NCBI GenBank assembly: GCA_017652345.1
Contig: JAGCBE010000292.1
Coordinates: forward strand, 1-64,000
Direction: 5' to 3'
Length of the DNA stretch: 64,000 nucleotides
DNA from: Methanobrevibacter sp.
Lineage (GTDB): Archaea > Methanobacteriota > Methanobacteria > Methanobacteriales > Methanobacteriaceae
Part shown: piece by piece, positions 38,725 through 47,202 of the stretch
Layout of the letters: every line of letters starts with the position of its first letter
Position numbering within the stretch: the first letter of the stretch is position 1
The notes under the pieces: model-generated
Database searches by the model: none
What the model was told of the DNA's origin: nothing
The model's input: only the letters and a program-made list of their open reading frames with translations
Program-made: the position numbers and the translations under genes

Positions 38725-41088
38725 ATGTCACAAAGCACAGTAATCGGTAAAGTTGCCATTACGCCACAAGGGGAGTTTTTGCTTGGAACTGCATATTCAA
38801 GGCTTTCAGTTGTTTCTTATCAAGGAAGCTCTTATATAGCGATTCAAGACAATCAAAATGTGCCAGTTTCAGATACTTCTAACTGGTATTTATTGGCTTC
38901 AAAAGGTAACGGCATAGCAAGTATAGTTTTGCAGTCAACTAGTGGCAATACCTCTACATATAGAATAACATATGATGATAATACTTATTTTGATTTTGAT
39001 ATACATAATGGTCCGGATCAGACTTCTGATCTTGAGAATGATGGTGAAGATGGCGAAAATCCTTTTATAACAAAAGAAGTGAATAATTTAGAAAATTATG
39101 AGTTAAAAGGCAATGTTGGCACTACATTAGAAATGTCGATGAATAACTCTACTTATGTTATTACATTAGCTTTGAAGAACTATGCTGGAACGGCTTTGGT
39201 AACAAAGACAATTGATTTACCATTAGAGGGGGATATAGTTAATGGTTCTTACTCTGGTGGAACATTAACATTAACAAAGCGTAATAATCAGACAATACAA
39301 TTGGCATTAAGTGATTTAGTTCCTGATACAAGAACAATTGCAGGTTTGGGTTTAGATGAAGACATAACGGCTGCTGCACTTATTGAAGCTATTGGTGTTT
39401 ATACTCAAGATGAAGTTGACACACTTCTTGAGCCTATCAGACAGGATATTGAATTTTTAGAAAGCAATTATGATACAGACACAGCAACAGGAGATAATAT
39501 ACGCATAACGGACAGTTTAAATGGATATATTGGGAATGTAAAAGTAGGTGGTAATGCGAGTCAGGCTAGTTATACTGGGAAAAACTTATTGCAAGGTTCT
39601 CCTTGGTCGTTAGCCACAAGCGGGATGGGCTATCCAGAGTTAGTAAACTTTGGTGTAATAATTAATGACAGTGATAATAATAATGTAAGTTTTACTTCGT
39701 CCGAAACATACAAAGGAGTAATGAGTAATTTAATCCCTGTAACATCAGGGACGTCGTATACACTATCATTTAGTAGTTCTGCAATTACTAACAGATTATT
39801 TATCGAGCAATATAATTCTAGTCAGGAAAGAGTTTCTACGCTTAACCAAAACCTTACGCCTACTACGCAAACAGTAACCGCTTCTCAAGATGGTTATATA
39901 AGAGTAGCCTTCACTAACACTACAGCAGGTTCTTTTGAAATCAATAATATTCAACTTGAAGAAGGTTCGGAAGCAACTTCATACGAGCCTTATGTTGGTG
40001 GTTTGCCTTCCCCGTCACCATATTACCCTCAAGATATTAAGGTGGTAACTGGAGATGTTACGATTAAAGATTTTTCAAACAATCTTTTAGATGGTGATAA
40101 CCCAGACGTTTTGAATAATGCTACAGAGCGATTGAAAGATGGAATAATTACTATATCCTCTAACATTACAAACGTAAATCCTAACGCTATTTGGATTTTT
40201 GACGTAAAGGAAAATGACGTATTTAGGATGAACGCTGTTATACTTGATATCAACGGTAAGATTGCCATTCAAACATACAGCAACAATACTTGGGGAGATT
40301 ATAGTGACAAAACTTATATAAACGGTACATCTATTAGCTCGATAGAAAAAACAATTGTATCTGGTGTAACAAAAATAAGATTGCTAATTTATTCCAATAA
40401 CACATTAACAACAGGCGCTACAACTTCAAGTTATAAAAACGTAGTTGTGACAATTAATAATAGCGATATGACTTATACTCCTTACAAATCAATGACACAA
40501 ACATTATCATTAGGATCAATAGAACTATGCAAAATACAAGATGATGCAGATTATATTTGGTATGACAATACAAATAATAAGTGGTACAAACATAAGGCAA
40601 TTGGTAAGGCAACTATTTCTGCTCCATCTGCTATAACAGTTTATCAAGGGCAATATTGGGCATCAATTGGCAAACCACTAGATAGTGCTATGTATAATAA
40701 ATTTAGTGCTATAAGAATTCTATGCGAGTGCGCACATTATTCTACCAATAATACGGAGAGATTTTCATATAGAAATACCGCAGCTACATCATGGGGAATT
40801 ATGTTGGATAGCACCGATACAATTGAAGATATTGCGCCAAAAATTAATGGAAAAACATACTACTATCAATTACTAAATCCTGTTGAAGAAGAAATAACAG
40901 ACACAACGTTAATTGGACAGCTTAATAATTTAAGAAAATTCCAAACATATAAGAATATAACAATAATAACAGTAACGCCAGCATCTGGAAATCCTGCAAT
41001 CTTAGAAGTAACTTATTGGGTAGACGAATATATGTCTTTAAACGATAGAGTAACTGCTCTTGAAAATAGGGTAGCATTACTAGAATAG
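38725..41088 (+). CDS. Large tail fibre protein A, 787 residues
   Basis: Begins with about 30 residues shared with the next gene (IGKVAITPQGEFLLGT). A beta domain, a helical region, two galactose-binding-like beta modules (each ending near ATSYEPY-GG or SPYYPQ) and a C-terminal coiled coil (NDRVTALENRVALLE) follow. The coiled coil probably trimerises the fibre. The aromatic- and Thr-rich modules are likely receptor binding. The gene downstream is a full-length paralog. Confidence 0.7.
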   Translation: MSQSTVIGKVAITPQGEFLLGTAYSRLSVVSYQGSSYIAIQDNQNVPVSDTSNWYLLASKGNGIASIVLQSTSGNTSTYRITYDDNTYFDFDIHNGPDQTSDLENDGEDGENPFITKEVNNLENYELKGNVGTTLEMSMNNSTYVITLALKNYAGTALVTKTIDLPLEGDIVNGSYSGGTLTLTKRNNQTIQLALSDLVPDTRTIAGLGLDEDITAAALIEAIGVYTQDEVDTLLEPIRQDIEFLESNYDTDTATGDNIRITDSLNGYIGNVKVGGNASQASYTGKNLLQGSPWSLATSGMGYPELVNFGVIINDSDNNNVSFTSSETYKGVMSNLIPVTSGTSYTLSFSSSAITNRLFIEQYNSSQERVSTLNQNLTPTTQTVTASQDGYIRVAFTNTTAGSFEINNIQLEEGSEATSYEPYVGGLPSPSPYYPQDIKVVTGDVTIKDFSNNLLDGDNPDVLNNATERLKDGIITISSNITNVNPNAIWIFDVKENDVFRMNAVILDINGKIAIQTYSNNTWGDYSDKTYINGTSISSIEKTIVSGVTKIRLLIYSNNTLTTGATTSSYKNVVVTINNSDMTYTPYKSMTQTLSLGSIELCKIQDDADYIWYDNTNNKWYKHKAIGKATISAPSAITVYQGQYWASIGKPLDSAMYNKFSAIRILCECAHYSTNNTERFSYRNTAATSWGIMLDSTDTIEDIAPKINGKTYYYQLLNPVEEEITDTTLIGQLNNLRKFQTYKNITIITVTPASGNPAILEVTYWVDEYMSLNDRVTALENRVALLE

Positions 41089-41109
41089 TTTCATTAAAAG
41101 GAGGAAAAT

Positions 41110-43479
41110 ATGAGTGAAATTATAATTGGAAAAGTTAGCCTTTCTCCTTGCGGTGAATTTCAATTTGGCACATTTTATAAAAGATTGTCAGTTATAAATT
41201 ATTTAGGCAGCTATTATGTAGCTGCCAAAGATAATCAAAGTGTTTTGCCGACTGTTTATGGAACTTGGTTTCCTATATCAGAAGTTTGCAATACTATTGA
41301 GAATATAGTTCTTGTTTCAACTTCTGGAAATACATCGACTTATAGAATAAACTTTACTAATGGCGACTACTTTGATTTTGAAATAGAAAACAATTTAGTA
41401 ACAAAAACTAGTGAGATTACAAATGATAGCGGATTTATCACTTCGCAAGTTGATGATTTAACGAACTATATAACAAAAGATTTATCTGGCTCATCAATTG
41501 AGTTTACTTTTAATAGCTCGACTTATGTTATTACGGTTAAATTGCTTAATTCCGAAGGTAATGTTATTAGCACGCAAACAGTTTCTTTGCCTTTAAGTAG
41601 TACGATAGTTGGCGCTACATATCAAAACGCAACCGTAATTTTGTCAACAAGGGGAGGATCAACTATTAATGTGTCTATTAATGACATTGTTCCAACCTCG
41701 CGTAAGATTGCTGAGCTTGGACTAAATCAAAATATCGGCGCTAATGATTTAGCAGCCGCCTTAGGTATTTATACATCTACACAGATAGATAATATAATCG
41801 ACCCAATGCAAGAAGAGCTAATTTTAATGGAAAGCAACTTTGATAAGATGGAGGCTCATATTGTTGGCAATGGTCAACTAACTGATAGTTTAAATGGTGG
41901 TACGGAAAGTCACTCTATTAGCGGAAATACAACACAAGAAACTACTACTGGAGCAAATAAATTTAGTATTAATTGGTTTCAACCAAGAGAAACAAACGGA
42001 ATAACTGCTACAATAGTTGATGACCATATTGTGCTAAACGGTAAAGCTACTGGTAATGTTTATATTAACTTCTTAATACCAGAAAATACATTTGCTGATG
42101 CATACGTCTATATGTATATTAAAAGCGATGCCGTATTTAACAATGTGCATATAAACGATACAGGTTCTTCTGGTAGTGGTTCATTAAATATTACTCCTTC
42201 AACTTCGTGGACTAAAACTGTTATGAATATTCATGTATCAACAGGAGGATATATATTTGTTGCAACAGATGTTCAATTAACAAATTGTAAAGTTTATTTT
42301 GACGTTAGGGAAAGCAACATAGATATAACGGATTTTGTATACGAGCCATACACAGGAGGACAGCCTAGCCCTTCGCCATCATATCCACAGAATATAGTAG
42401 ATGTAACAGGAACACAGACAATTTATGGTAGTAATAAGAATTTGTTTAATACAGAAAATATTTCACCATCAACAGCCCAGGGAGTATCAATCACGGCTAT
42501 TAATGATAATAAATTAGTTGTGAGCAATAGTATTGCTGGCGCATATAGATATGGTAATGTCACAATTAATGGATTAAAGAAAAACACAAATTACACATTT
42601 AGGGCAAAGTACATAAATTCTAATACTAGTGTTACAACATTATGGGTATCAGTAGTAAATGGAGCTGCCACAGAAACTATATTTAATAATTCATATATTA
42701 GCAACCAATCGTTTACTTTTAATTCAGGTGATGAAACAAGCATAATAATACGACCACATTGTACTGTGAGCTCTGTAACAAATTCTGCTACTTGGTATGA
42801 TATTCAACTTGAAGAAGGCTCAACTGCAACTTCATATGAGCCACATAAAGGTAAAACTGTAACATTAACTTTACCAGAAGGAATGGAATTGTGTAAAATT
42901 GGGAATCATGTAGATTACTTGTATAAGAACGAAACGGACGACAGGTGGTATATTCACAAGGAAATTGGGAAAAGAGTATTAAACGGTTCCGAAGATTGGT
43001 ATGTAGATAGAGAAACGTATAGATTTGACGGATTAAATGCAAAACCGTTTTCACTACCGTTTCCAGTTGATGCTCCGTTGGCAATATCGAGTCGTTTTAT
43101 TTGGGGCAACGGCTCCGCAACAACTTTTGTTTATGGTTCAATGTGGTATGTAACGAATGGTACTACGTTTGTTGTCCAAAAAGATGAATCGCCTACGGCA
43201 GAAACATTGGAGACATTTAAAACATGGTTATCTTCCAACAATGTAACTGTATGTTATCTTTTGGCAACTCAAACAGATACAAAAATAACAGATACAACAT
43301 TATTAGAAGATTTAGAACTTCTTAAACAACTTAAAACTTATAAATATATAACAAACATAAATATAACAAATAATAATGGAATAGCAACAATTTTAGACTT
43401 TATTTATTGGGGAAGTGATACCGCTGCGTTGCAAAATAGAGTTACAACTTTAGAGAGCCAAGTTGCTCTATTAGAATAA
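41110..43479 (+). CDS. Large tail fibre protein B, 789 residues
   Basis: Tandem paralog of the preceding gene: same N-terminus (IGKVSLSPCGEFQFGT), same STSGNTSTYRI, the same module ends (ATSYEPH, PSPSPSYPQN), and a matching C-terminal coiled coil (QNRVTTLESQVALLE). The middle parts are divergent, which suggests different receptor specificity. Confidence 0.7.
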   Translation: MSEIIIGKVSLSPCGEFQFGTFYKRLSVINYLGSYYVAAKDNQSVLPTVYGTWFPISEVCNTIENIVLVSTSGNTSTYRINFTNGDYFDFEIENNLVTKTSEITNDSGFITSQVDDLTNYITKDLSGSSIEFTFNSSTYVITVKLLNSEGNVISTQTVSLPLSSTIVGATYQNATVILSTRGGSTINVSINDIVPTSRKIAELGLNQNIGANDLAAALGIYTSTQIDNIIDPMQEELILMESNFDKMEAHIVGNGQLTDSLNGGTESHSISGNTTQETTTGANKFSINWFQPRETNGITATIVDDHIVLNGKATGNVYINFLIPENTFADAYVYMYIKSDAVFNNVHINDTGSSGSGSLNITPSTSWTKTVMNIHVSTGGYIFVATDVQLTNCKVYFDVRESNIDITDFVYEPYTGGQPSPSPSYPQNIVDVTGTQTIYGSNKNLFNTENISPSTAQGVSITAINDNKLVVSNSIAGAYRYGNVTINGLKKNTNYTFRAKYINSNTSVTTLWVSVVNGAATETIFNNSYISNQSFTFNSGDETSIIIRPHCTVSSVTNSATWYDIQLEEGSTATSYEPHKGKTVTLTLPEGMELCKIGNHVDYLYKNETDDRWYIHKEIGKRVLNGSEDWYVDRETYRFDGLNAKPFSLPFPVDAPLAISSRFIWGNGSATTFVYGSMWYVTNGTTFVVQKDESPTAETLETFKTWLSSNNVTVCYLLATQTDTKITDTTLLEDLELLKQLKTYKYITNINITNNNGIATILDFIYWGSDTAALQNRVTTLESQVALLE

Positions 43480-43492
43480 GGAGATGATAATA

Positions 43493-43765
43493 ATGGTTAA
43501 ACAAACTATAATTGAGAAAAAGAGCGAGAGAAAGAAAAAGGCTATTTATTATATGGTTCAAAGCGGAGAAATGTCGGTTGCTTATGCTTTGAGTGAAATT
43601 GAAAGACTTAATGATGAGGGTAAATTACTAGACAGAGATTATGAAGAATTGGCTGAATATTTAGAGGGATTGCTTCCGGTTGACCTTTATGGCAATGTTG
43701 GAGAATCCGAAGACGAAGAGCAACCAGAAGAAGGCTTGTTAGAAGAAAATAACCCAATTCAATAA
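43493..43765 (+). CDS. Small acidic protein after the fibres, 90 residues
   Basis: AAGGAG nine bases before the ATG at 43493; an earlier ATG is too close to it. It has a basic N-terminus, helices AIYYMVQSGEM and YEELAEYLEGLL, and an acidic tail rich in E and D. Similar in size and layout to XkdX-type proteins after fibre genes. Confidence 0.55.
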   Translation: MVKQTIIEKKSERKKKAIYYMVQSGEMSVAYALSEIERLNDEGKLLDRDYEELAEYLEGLLPVDLYGNVGESEDEEQPEEGLLEENNPIQ

Positions 43766-43795
43766 TGTTAAGATTGACTTTTAAGGAGGTGCAAA

Positions 43796-44770
43796 ATGTC
43801 GCATCGAGTTTGTTATCCTATGACTACGGTTGAAGAGAGGTTTATTGTTAATGTAACTACGCCGAGTGGTGGACTAAAACCAGGAGATGTCGTTGTTGTC
43901 AACACAATAGACAGCGATATTCCAAATAACTTTAGTCAATATATAGCGACGAAGCCTACGAAAGCATTGTTGCCAACAGAAGATTTAGGAATAGTAATTT
44001 CAGGTGCTAATTTTGATGAACTAATCGATGGTCGTTATCCTAACGGCAATCCAGATTATACACAATATGAATATTTTGCAGGACATAGTGCGCCAGTTTT
44101 GTTACTTGAACCTAGAATTAAATTTTATATTTCAGACGACTGTTTAGATAGTGCGCCAACAGTCAACCAATATTTGTACGGACAAAATAATTCAAATACG
44201 CTTACAAAAGGAGACGATGTCCCAACTACAAATTTAACAGTTGCTAAAGTCCAAGCTAAGTTAAATTTTAGATTAGGCGGAATATTTGGTGGAGAATTTA
44301 CTACTGGCAATGTTTGTATGGTATTGCCATATGTAGATGTGGTCGATTATTATACAGTAACTTTTGATACTGATGGAGGAAGCTCAATTGATAGTCAATT
44401 AGTTATAGAGGGCAGAAAAGCAACCAGACCAGAGACCGATCCAACTAAGAGTGGCTATGTATTTAAAAATTGGTATGCTGATGAAGAGCTTACAACATTA
44501 TTTGATTTTGATAGCGAGATTGAGACAAACACAACTGTATATGCTAAATGGGCTGAATTATTTACTGTTACATTTAATTCAAATGGCGGTTCTGAGGTTG
44601 CAAGCCAATCTGTTGAGGATGGAACTTTGGCTACTGAGCCAGAAACCCCAACAAAAGACGACTACACATTTGACGGGTGGTACAAAGAAGATGCCCTTAC
44701 AACGGAATTTGATTTTACAACAGATGTTATCACCGAGGACACAACTCTTTATGCAAAATGGGCGGAATAA
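43796..44770 (+). CDS. Second decoration protein with two InlB-type repeats
   Basis: The first 180 residues closely match the protein encoded at 12066 (CYPMT, GGLKPGDVVVVN, LRLGGIFGGEF-like end). Two copies of about 70 residues follow, each with the Listeria-Bacteroides (InlB B-repeat, Flg_new) signature: VTFDTDGG with YAKW, and VTFNSNGG with YAKW. These repeats are known from Firmicutes surface adhesins. The protein may display host-like repeats on the phage particle. Confidence 0.75.
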   Translation: MSHRVCYPMTTVEERFIVNVTTPSGGLKPGDVVVVNTIDSDIPNNFSQYIATKPTKALLPTEDLGIVISGANFDELIDGRYPNGNPDYTQYEYFAGHSAPVLLLEPRIKFYISDDCLDSAPTVNQYLYGQNNSNTLTKGDDVPTTNLTVAKVQAKLNFRLGGIFGGEFTTGNVCMVLPYVDVVDYYTVTFDTDGGSSIDSQLVIEGRKATRPETDPTKSGYVFKNWYADEELTTLFDFDSEIETNTTVYAKWAELFTVTFNSNGGSEVASQSVEDGTLATEPETPTKDDYTFDGWYKEDALTTEFDFTTDVITEDTTLYAKWAE

Positions 44771-44798
44771 AAGAGAGCTATATGCTCTCTTTTTTTTT
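44771..44798 (+). terminator. Bidirectional terminator at the convergent junction
   Basis: AGAGAGC (44772-44778) pairs with GCTCTCT (44784-44790) with a 5-base loop, with T8 on one side and an A-rich stretch on the other. It sits between the rightward and leftward blocks and can serve both. Confidence 0.85.
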
Positions 44799-45137
44799 AG
44801 CAAAAATGTCTTCTTTCTGCGCCTCTGTAAAATAGTGTTTTGCAATAAAGTCTTTGTTTTTACGCAAAAATGGTATTTTTAGTATGTTTGGATCCATTTC
44901 TTTCCCTTCTATAAACCCATTCATTAGTAACAAATCTCGCGCCATTAAGTCGATCATTTTTCTGTATGTATGTTTAATATTGTGTTGACTTTTTCTCCAA
45001 TGTTCCATAAACTTTTCTGTGATTTCTTTATTGGAAAATTCTTTGATTATTTCATCAACTGTTAATTGTTCGTTTGTGCTCATAAATATAATAGCGTTAC
45101 ATAAATTATTAATTAATTTTTTCTTTTTGTTCCACAT
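44778..45137 (-). CDS. Hypothetical protein, 119 residues
   Basis: Last gene of the leftward block. AGGAGG precedes the ATG; the TAG of the upstream ClpP-like gene overlaps this ribosome site. It is basic and helical (KKKKLINNLCNAIIF), with no motif recognised. Its end lies within the shared terminator. Confidence 0.6.
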   Translation of the reverse strand: MWNKKKKLINNLCNAIIFMSTNEQLTVDEIIKEFSNKEITEKFMEHWRKSQHNIKHTYRKMIDLMARDLLLMNGFIEGKEMDPNILKIPFLRKNKDFIAKHYFTEAQKEDIFAKKKESI

Positions 45138-45146
45138 ATTTGCCTC

Positions 45147-45819
45147 CTAAACAATAATGTCTCCCCAATCAGGGCATTCAAATTTATTTGTTGCGAATCC
45201 GAAGGTTAATTGCTTCATCTGCGTCCATATAAAAGTCTATTTTCTTTTCTCTAATTTCTTTTAATTGTTTTGTTTTCATCAATGTCCTTTGCTTCACATA
45301 ATCCTCTATTTTTTGTTGCTCTTTTTGTAGATATGATTTCCACTCTTCTAAATCTTGTAATTTACCATTGTTTCCAGCAGATAAATCGTGGTACATAAGT
45401 GTTGTATGTTGGAACACATATCTGACGCTGCCTGCCAAAAATATTTTAAGAGCAGCGCTTGCTGTTAGTCCAATCGCATAAGTATAGATAGGTATTGGAC
45501 TTGTTAGCATATAGTCAATTAAACCCCACATATCGTGAATCGAACCTCCCCCGCTTTGTATATGTAGATTAATATGACCAATATCGTAGTTCCTTAAAAT
45601 ACTAGCGTCGTGGGTAATATTTGTAAGCGCCGCAATTAGTTTTGTATTAACTTCACTTATACTTTCTGTTGTTATATCCCCCGCCAGATATATATTTCTG
45701 TCTCCAATAGTATATACAGTAAGTCCGTTTTCGTTTTTAAGCAAATATGTCTTTTTTGTTTTTAGTTCGCTTCCGAATTGAATTTGCTCTGTTTTAATTA
45801 CACCATCCTCTTTGAACAT
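45147..45819 (-). CDS. ClpP-like serine protease, one CGGA shift near the end
   Basis: 223 residues when the shift is read. The crotonase-type ClpP fold has the nucleophile segment GLTASAALK (catalytic Ser), LMYHDLS (His), and near the end KIDFYMDADEAINL. The zero frame stops after RIRNK. Reading CGGA at 45198-45201 as one codon gives NL-x-FATNKFECPDWGDIIV, and ClpP families conserve E-A-x-x-x-G-(L/F) here, so x should be glycine. A phage ClpP often matures capsids, but here it lies away from the head genes. Confidence 0.85.
45198..45201 (-). other. CGGA +1 recoding site 7 (ClpP-like)
   Basis: CGG follows CTT. The shift restores the conserved ClpP C-terminal E-A-I-N-L-G-F; the unshifted frame ends four codons later. 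The strongest residue evidence: the family has glycine here. Confidence 0.85.
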
Positions 45820-45840
45820 TATAATTTCTCCTCTCTTATT

Positions 45841-46483
45841 TTAAAGTAAGAAAGATAGCGACTTTTGTCTGTTAGTGCATATAATTCCTTTGCTTGGTAC
45901 ATTTGAAAGCATAGATTGCGCGCTATAATTCTCTTTCGTTTGTTCGTCTATAACCTTGTTTATACCTAATACTGGTACAATCTCAATGTTATATTCTCTT
46001 AAAATGCAAGCCATTTCTTGTAGTGGTTGTTCTACGCCGTCAATATATAAGGCAAACGCTAATATTTTAGGCATTATATTATAATAATTTTTATTTTCTA
46101 AAACTTTTGCTTGCAAAATAACTTCATTTGCGTTATAATTCTTGCGTATGTCGGCTAATGATTGCCTGATTTTTGGGAAATTAGAGAAAACATATTCGCA
46201 TTTTTCATTATCTTTATTGTACGCGAAAAACTTAACAATAAAACCTCTTTTTACAATACAAAGGCTGACCGTTAGCCCACATACACTTTCCGTTAGATTA
46301 AATTGTAGTTTTTTATCTCTAATTGTTTTGTTGGTAAGTTTAACCGGTATTATTGGTGGTATAAACCAGGCTGGTGGAGAATTTTCTGTCGGATAAAAGT
46401 CGTCTTTATATCCGCAACATTTCAATTATTTTCTTTTGCGCACTTTCATATACACACCTGACAAACGCTTTAATATTGTTCAT
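45841..46483 (-). CDS. RNA-ligase-like protein without the catalytic lysine, one CGGA shift
   Basis: 213 residues when started at the ATG at 46483 (AAAGGATG upstream) and shifted at 46414. An internal TTG gives only the downstream part and has no ribosome site. The sequence has the order of phage RNA ligases: a T-E-x-x-x-G strand pair (LTESVCGLTVS), KRGFIVKFFAYN, a helix-strand segment, EYNIEIVPVLG, and near the end SKGIICT with SLSFLL. The active-site Lys of E-K-x-D-G is replaced by Ser, and Asp by Cys. Possibly a pseudo-ligase that binds RNA ends. Confidence 0.6.
46411..46414 (-). other. CGGA +1 recoding site 8 (ligase-like)
   Basis: CGG follows TTG in a frame that starts with ATG 23 codons upstream and would end two codons later. 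The shift joins an SD-led N-terminus (MNNIKAFVRCVYES) to YKDDFYPTENSPP. Confidence 0.75.
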
Positions 46484-46790
46484 CCCAACTCATCCTTTCT
46501 CCATATTTAAAATATATGTCTCTTGTAAAGAACGGTATATCAATAATTTTTGTATTTCCAATTTTTGCATATTTATATTTTAGTAAATTTTTGTACGCCT
46601 CTTTATTAAAATGCTCTAAAAACATTTCCTCTGTAATTTGTTTTGATGTCATAAGTGGCTTGTTTGTATCTACTTCGCCAAAAAGGAAACTCCAATTTCT
46701 TGAAGTTGTTTTTTTACAAAACTTTATAAATTTTTCTTCTGTAAACAAAAAAGTTTTTCCTTTAATTTGAACAACAAAAATATTATTCAT
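46470..46790 (-). CDS. Hypothetical protein, 106 residues
   Basis: The end overlaps the following ATG by 14 bases. It begins MNNIFVVQIKGKTFL and has Phe- and Lys-rich helices (FIKFCKKTTSRNW). No family is recognised; it lies between the ligase-like gene and a coiled-coil gene in an operon. Confidence 0.6.
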   Translation of the reverse strand: MNNIFVVQIKGKTFLFTEEKFIKFCKKTTSRNWSFLFGEVDTNKPLMTSKQITEEMFLEHFNKEAYKNLLKYKYAKIGNTKIIDIPFFTRDIYFKYGERMSWDEQY

Positions 46791-47202
46791 AATCTTGCCA
46801 ATACTCCTTTCTGGTCACATCAACATCTTCATTAACGCAATCTTTTAATATTAAATCTAGTATTTCTATTTCTTTTTTCAGTTCCTTTCTTTTCTCTGAT
46901 GATATACTGTTGTTTTTCATAAGACGCAACGCCTTCTTATATCTGTTAAAAAGTCGCATTGCTGGCTTTTTAAAAACAGACAACACCTCTACATATTGAA
47001 TTAGTTTGTTTATCTCTGTGATTAGTTTGTATGTGTCTAATTCGCCTATTGTATCTTTATTAATCACTATGTTTTCTAAGTATTCTATTGTGTCTTTTAT
47101 ATATTGTGTTTGATTTGGTGTGTTCCCAACAATAACTAATTTAGAATCCGATTTTTTCGACTTGGTATTCTGTGAGCCACCATTCGAGTCCTTCTGTCTC
47201 AA
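46783..47202 (-). CDS. Helical coiled-coil protein, 139 residues
   Basis: Probably started by TTG at 47202, as GTAGGAG lies 9 bases upstream; an ATG at 47211 sits inside that ribosome site. It overlaps the end of DNA polymerase III. The sequence is Lys/Glu-rich and helical (YIKDTIEYLEN, RKELKKEIEILDLILK). No family is recognised; a polymerase-associated role is possible. Confidence 0.6.
   Translation of the reverse strand: MRQKDSNGGSQNTKSKKSDSKLVIVGNTPNQTQYIKDTIEYLENIVINKDTIGELDTYKLITEINKLIQYVEVLSVFKKPAMRLFNRYKKALRLMKNNSISSEKRKELKKEIEILDLILKDCVNEDVDVTRKEYWQDYE

Noticed and set aside
45184..45819. ClpP-like protein ending in RIRNK in the zero frame
   Set aside because: That end loses the conserved C-terminal E-A-x-x-x-G segment, which the CGGA shift restores.
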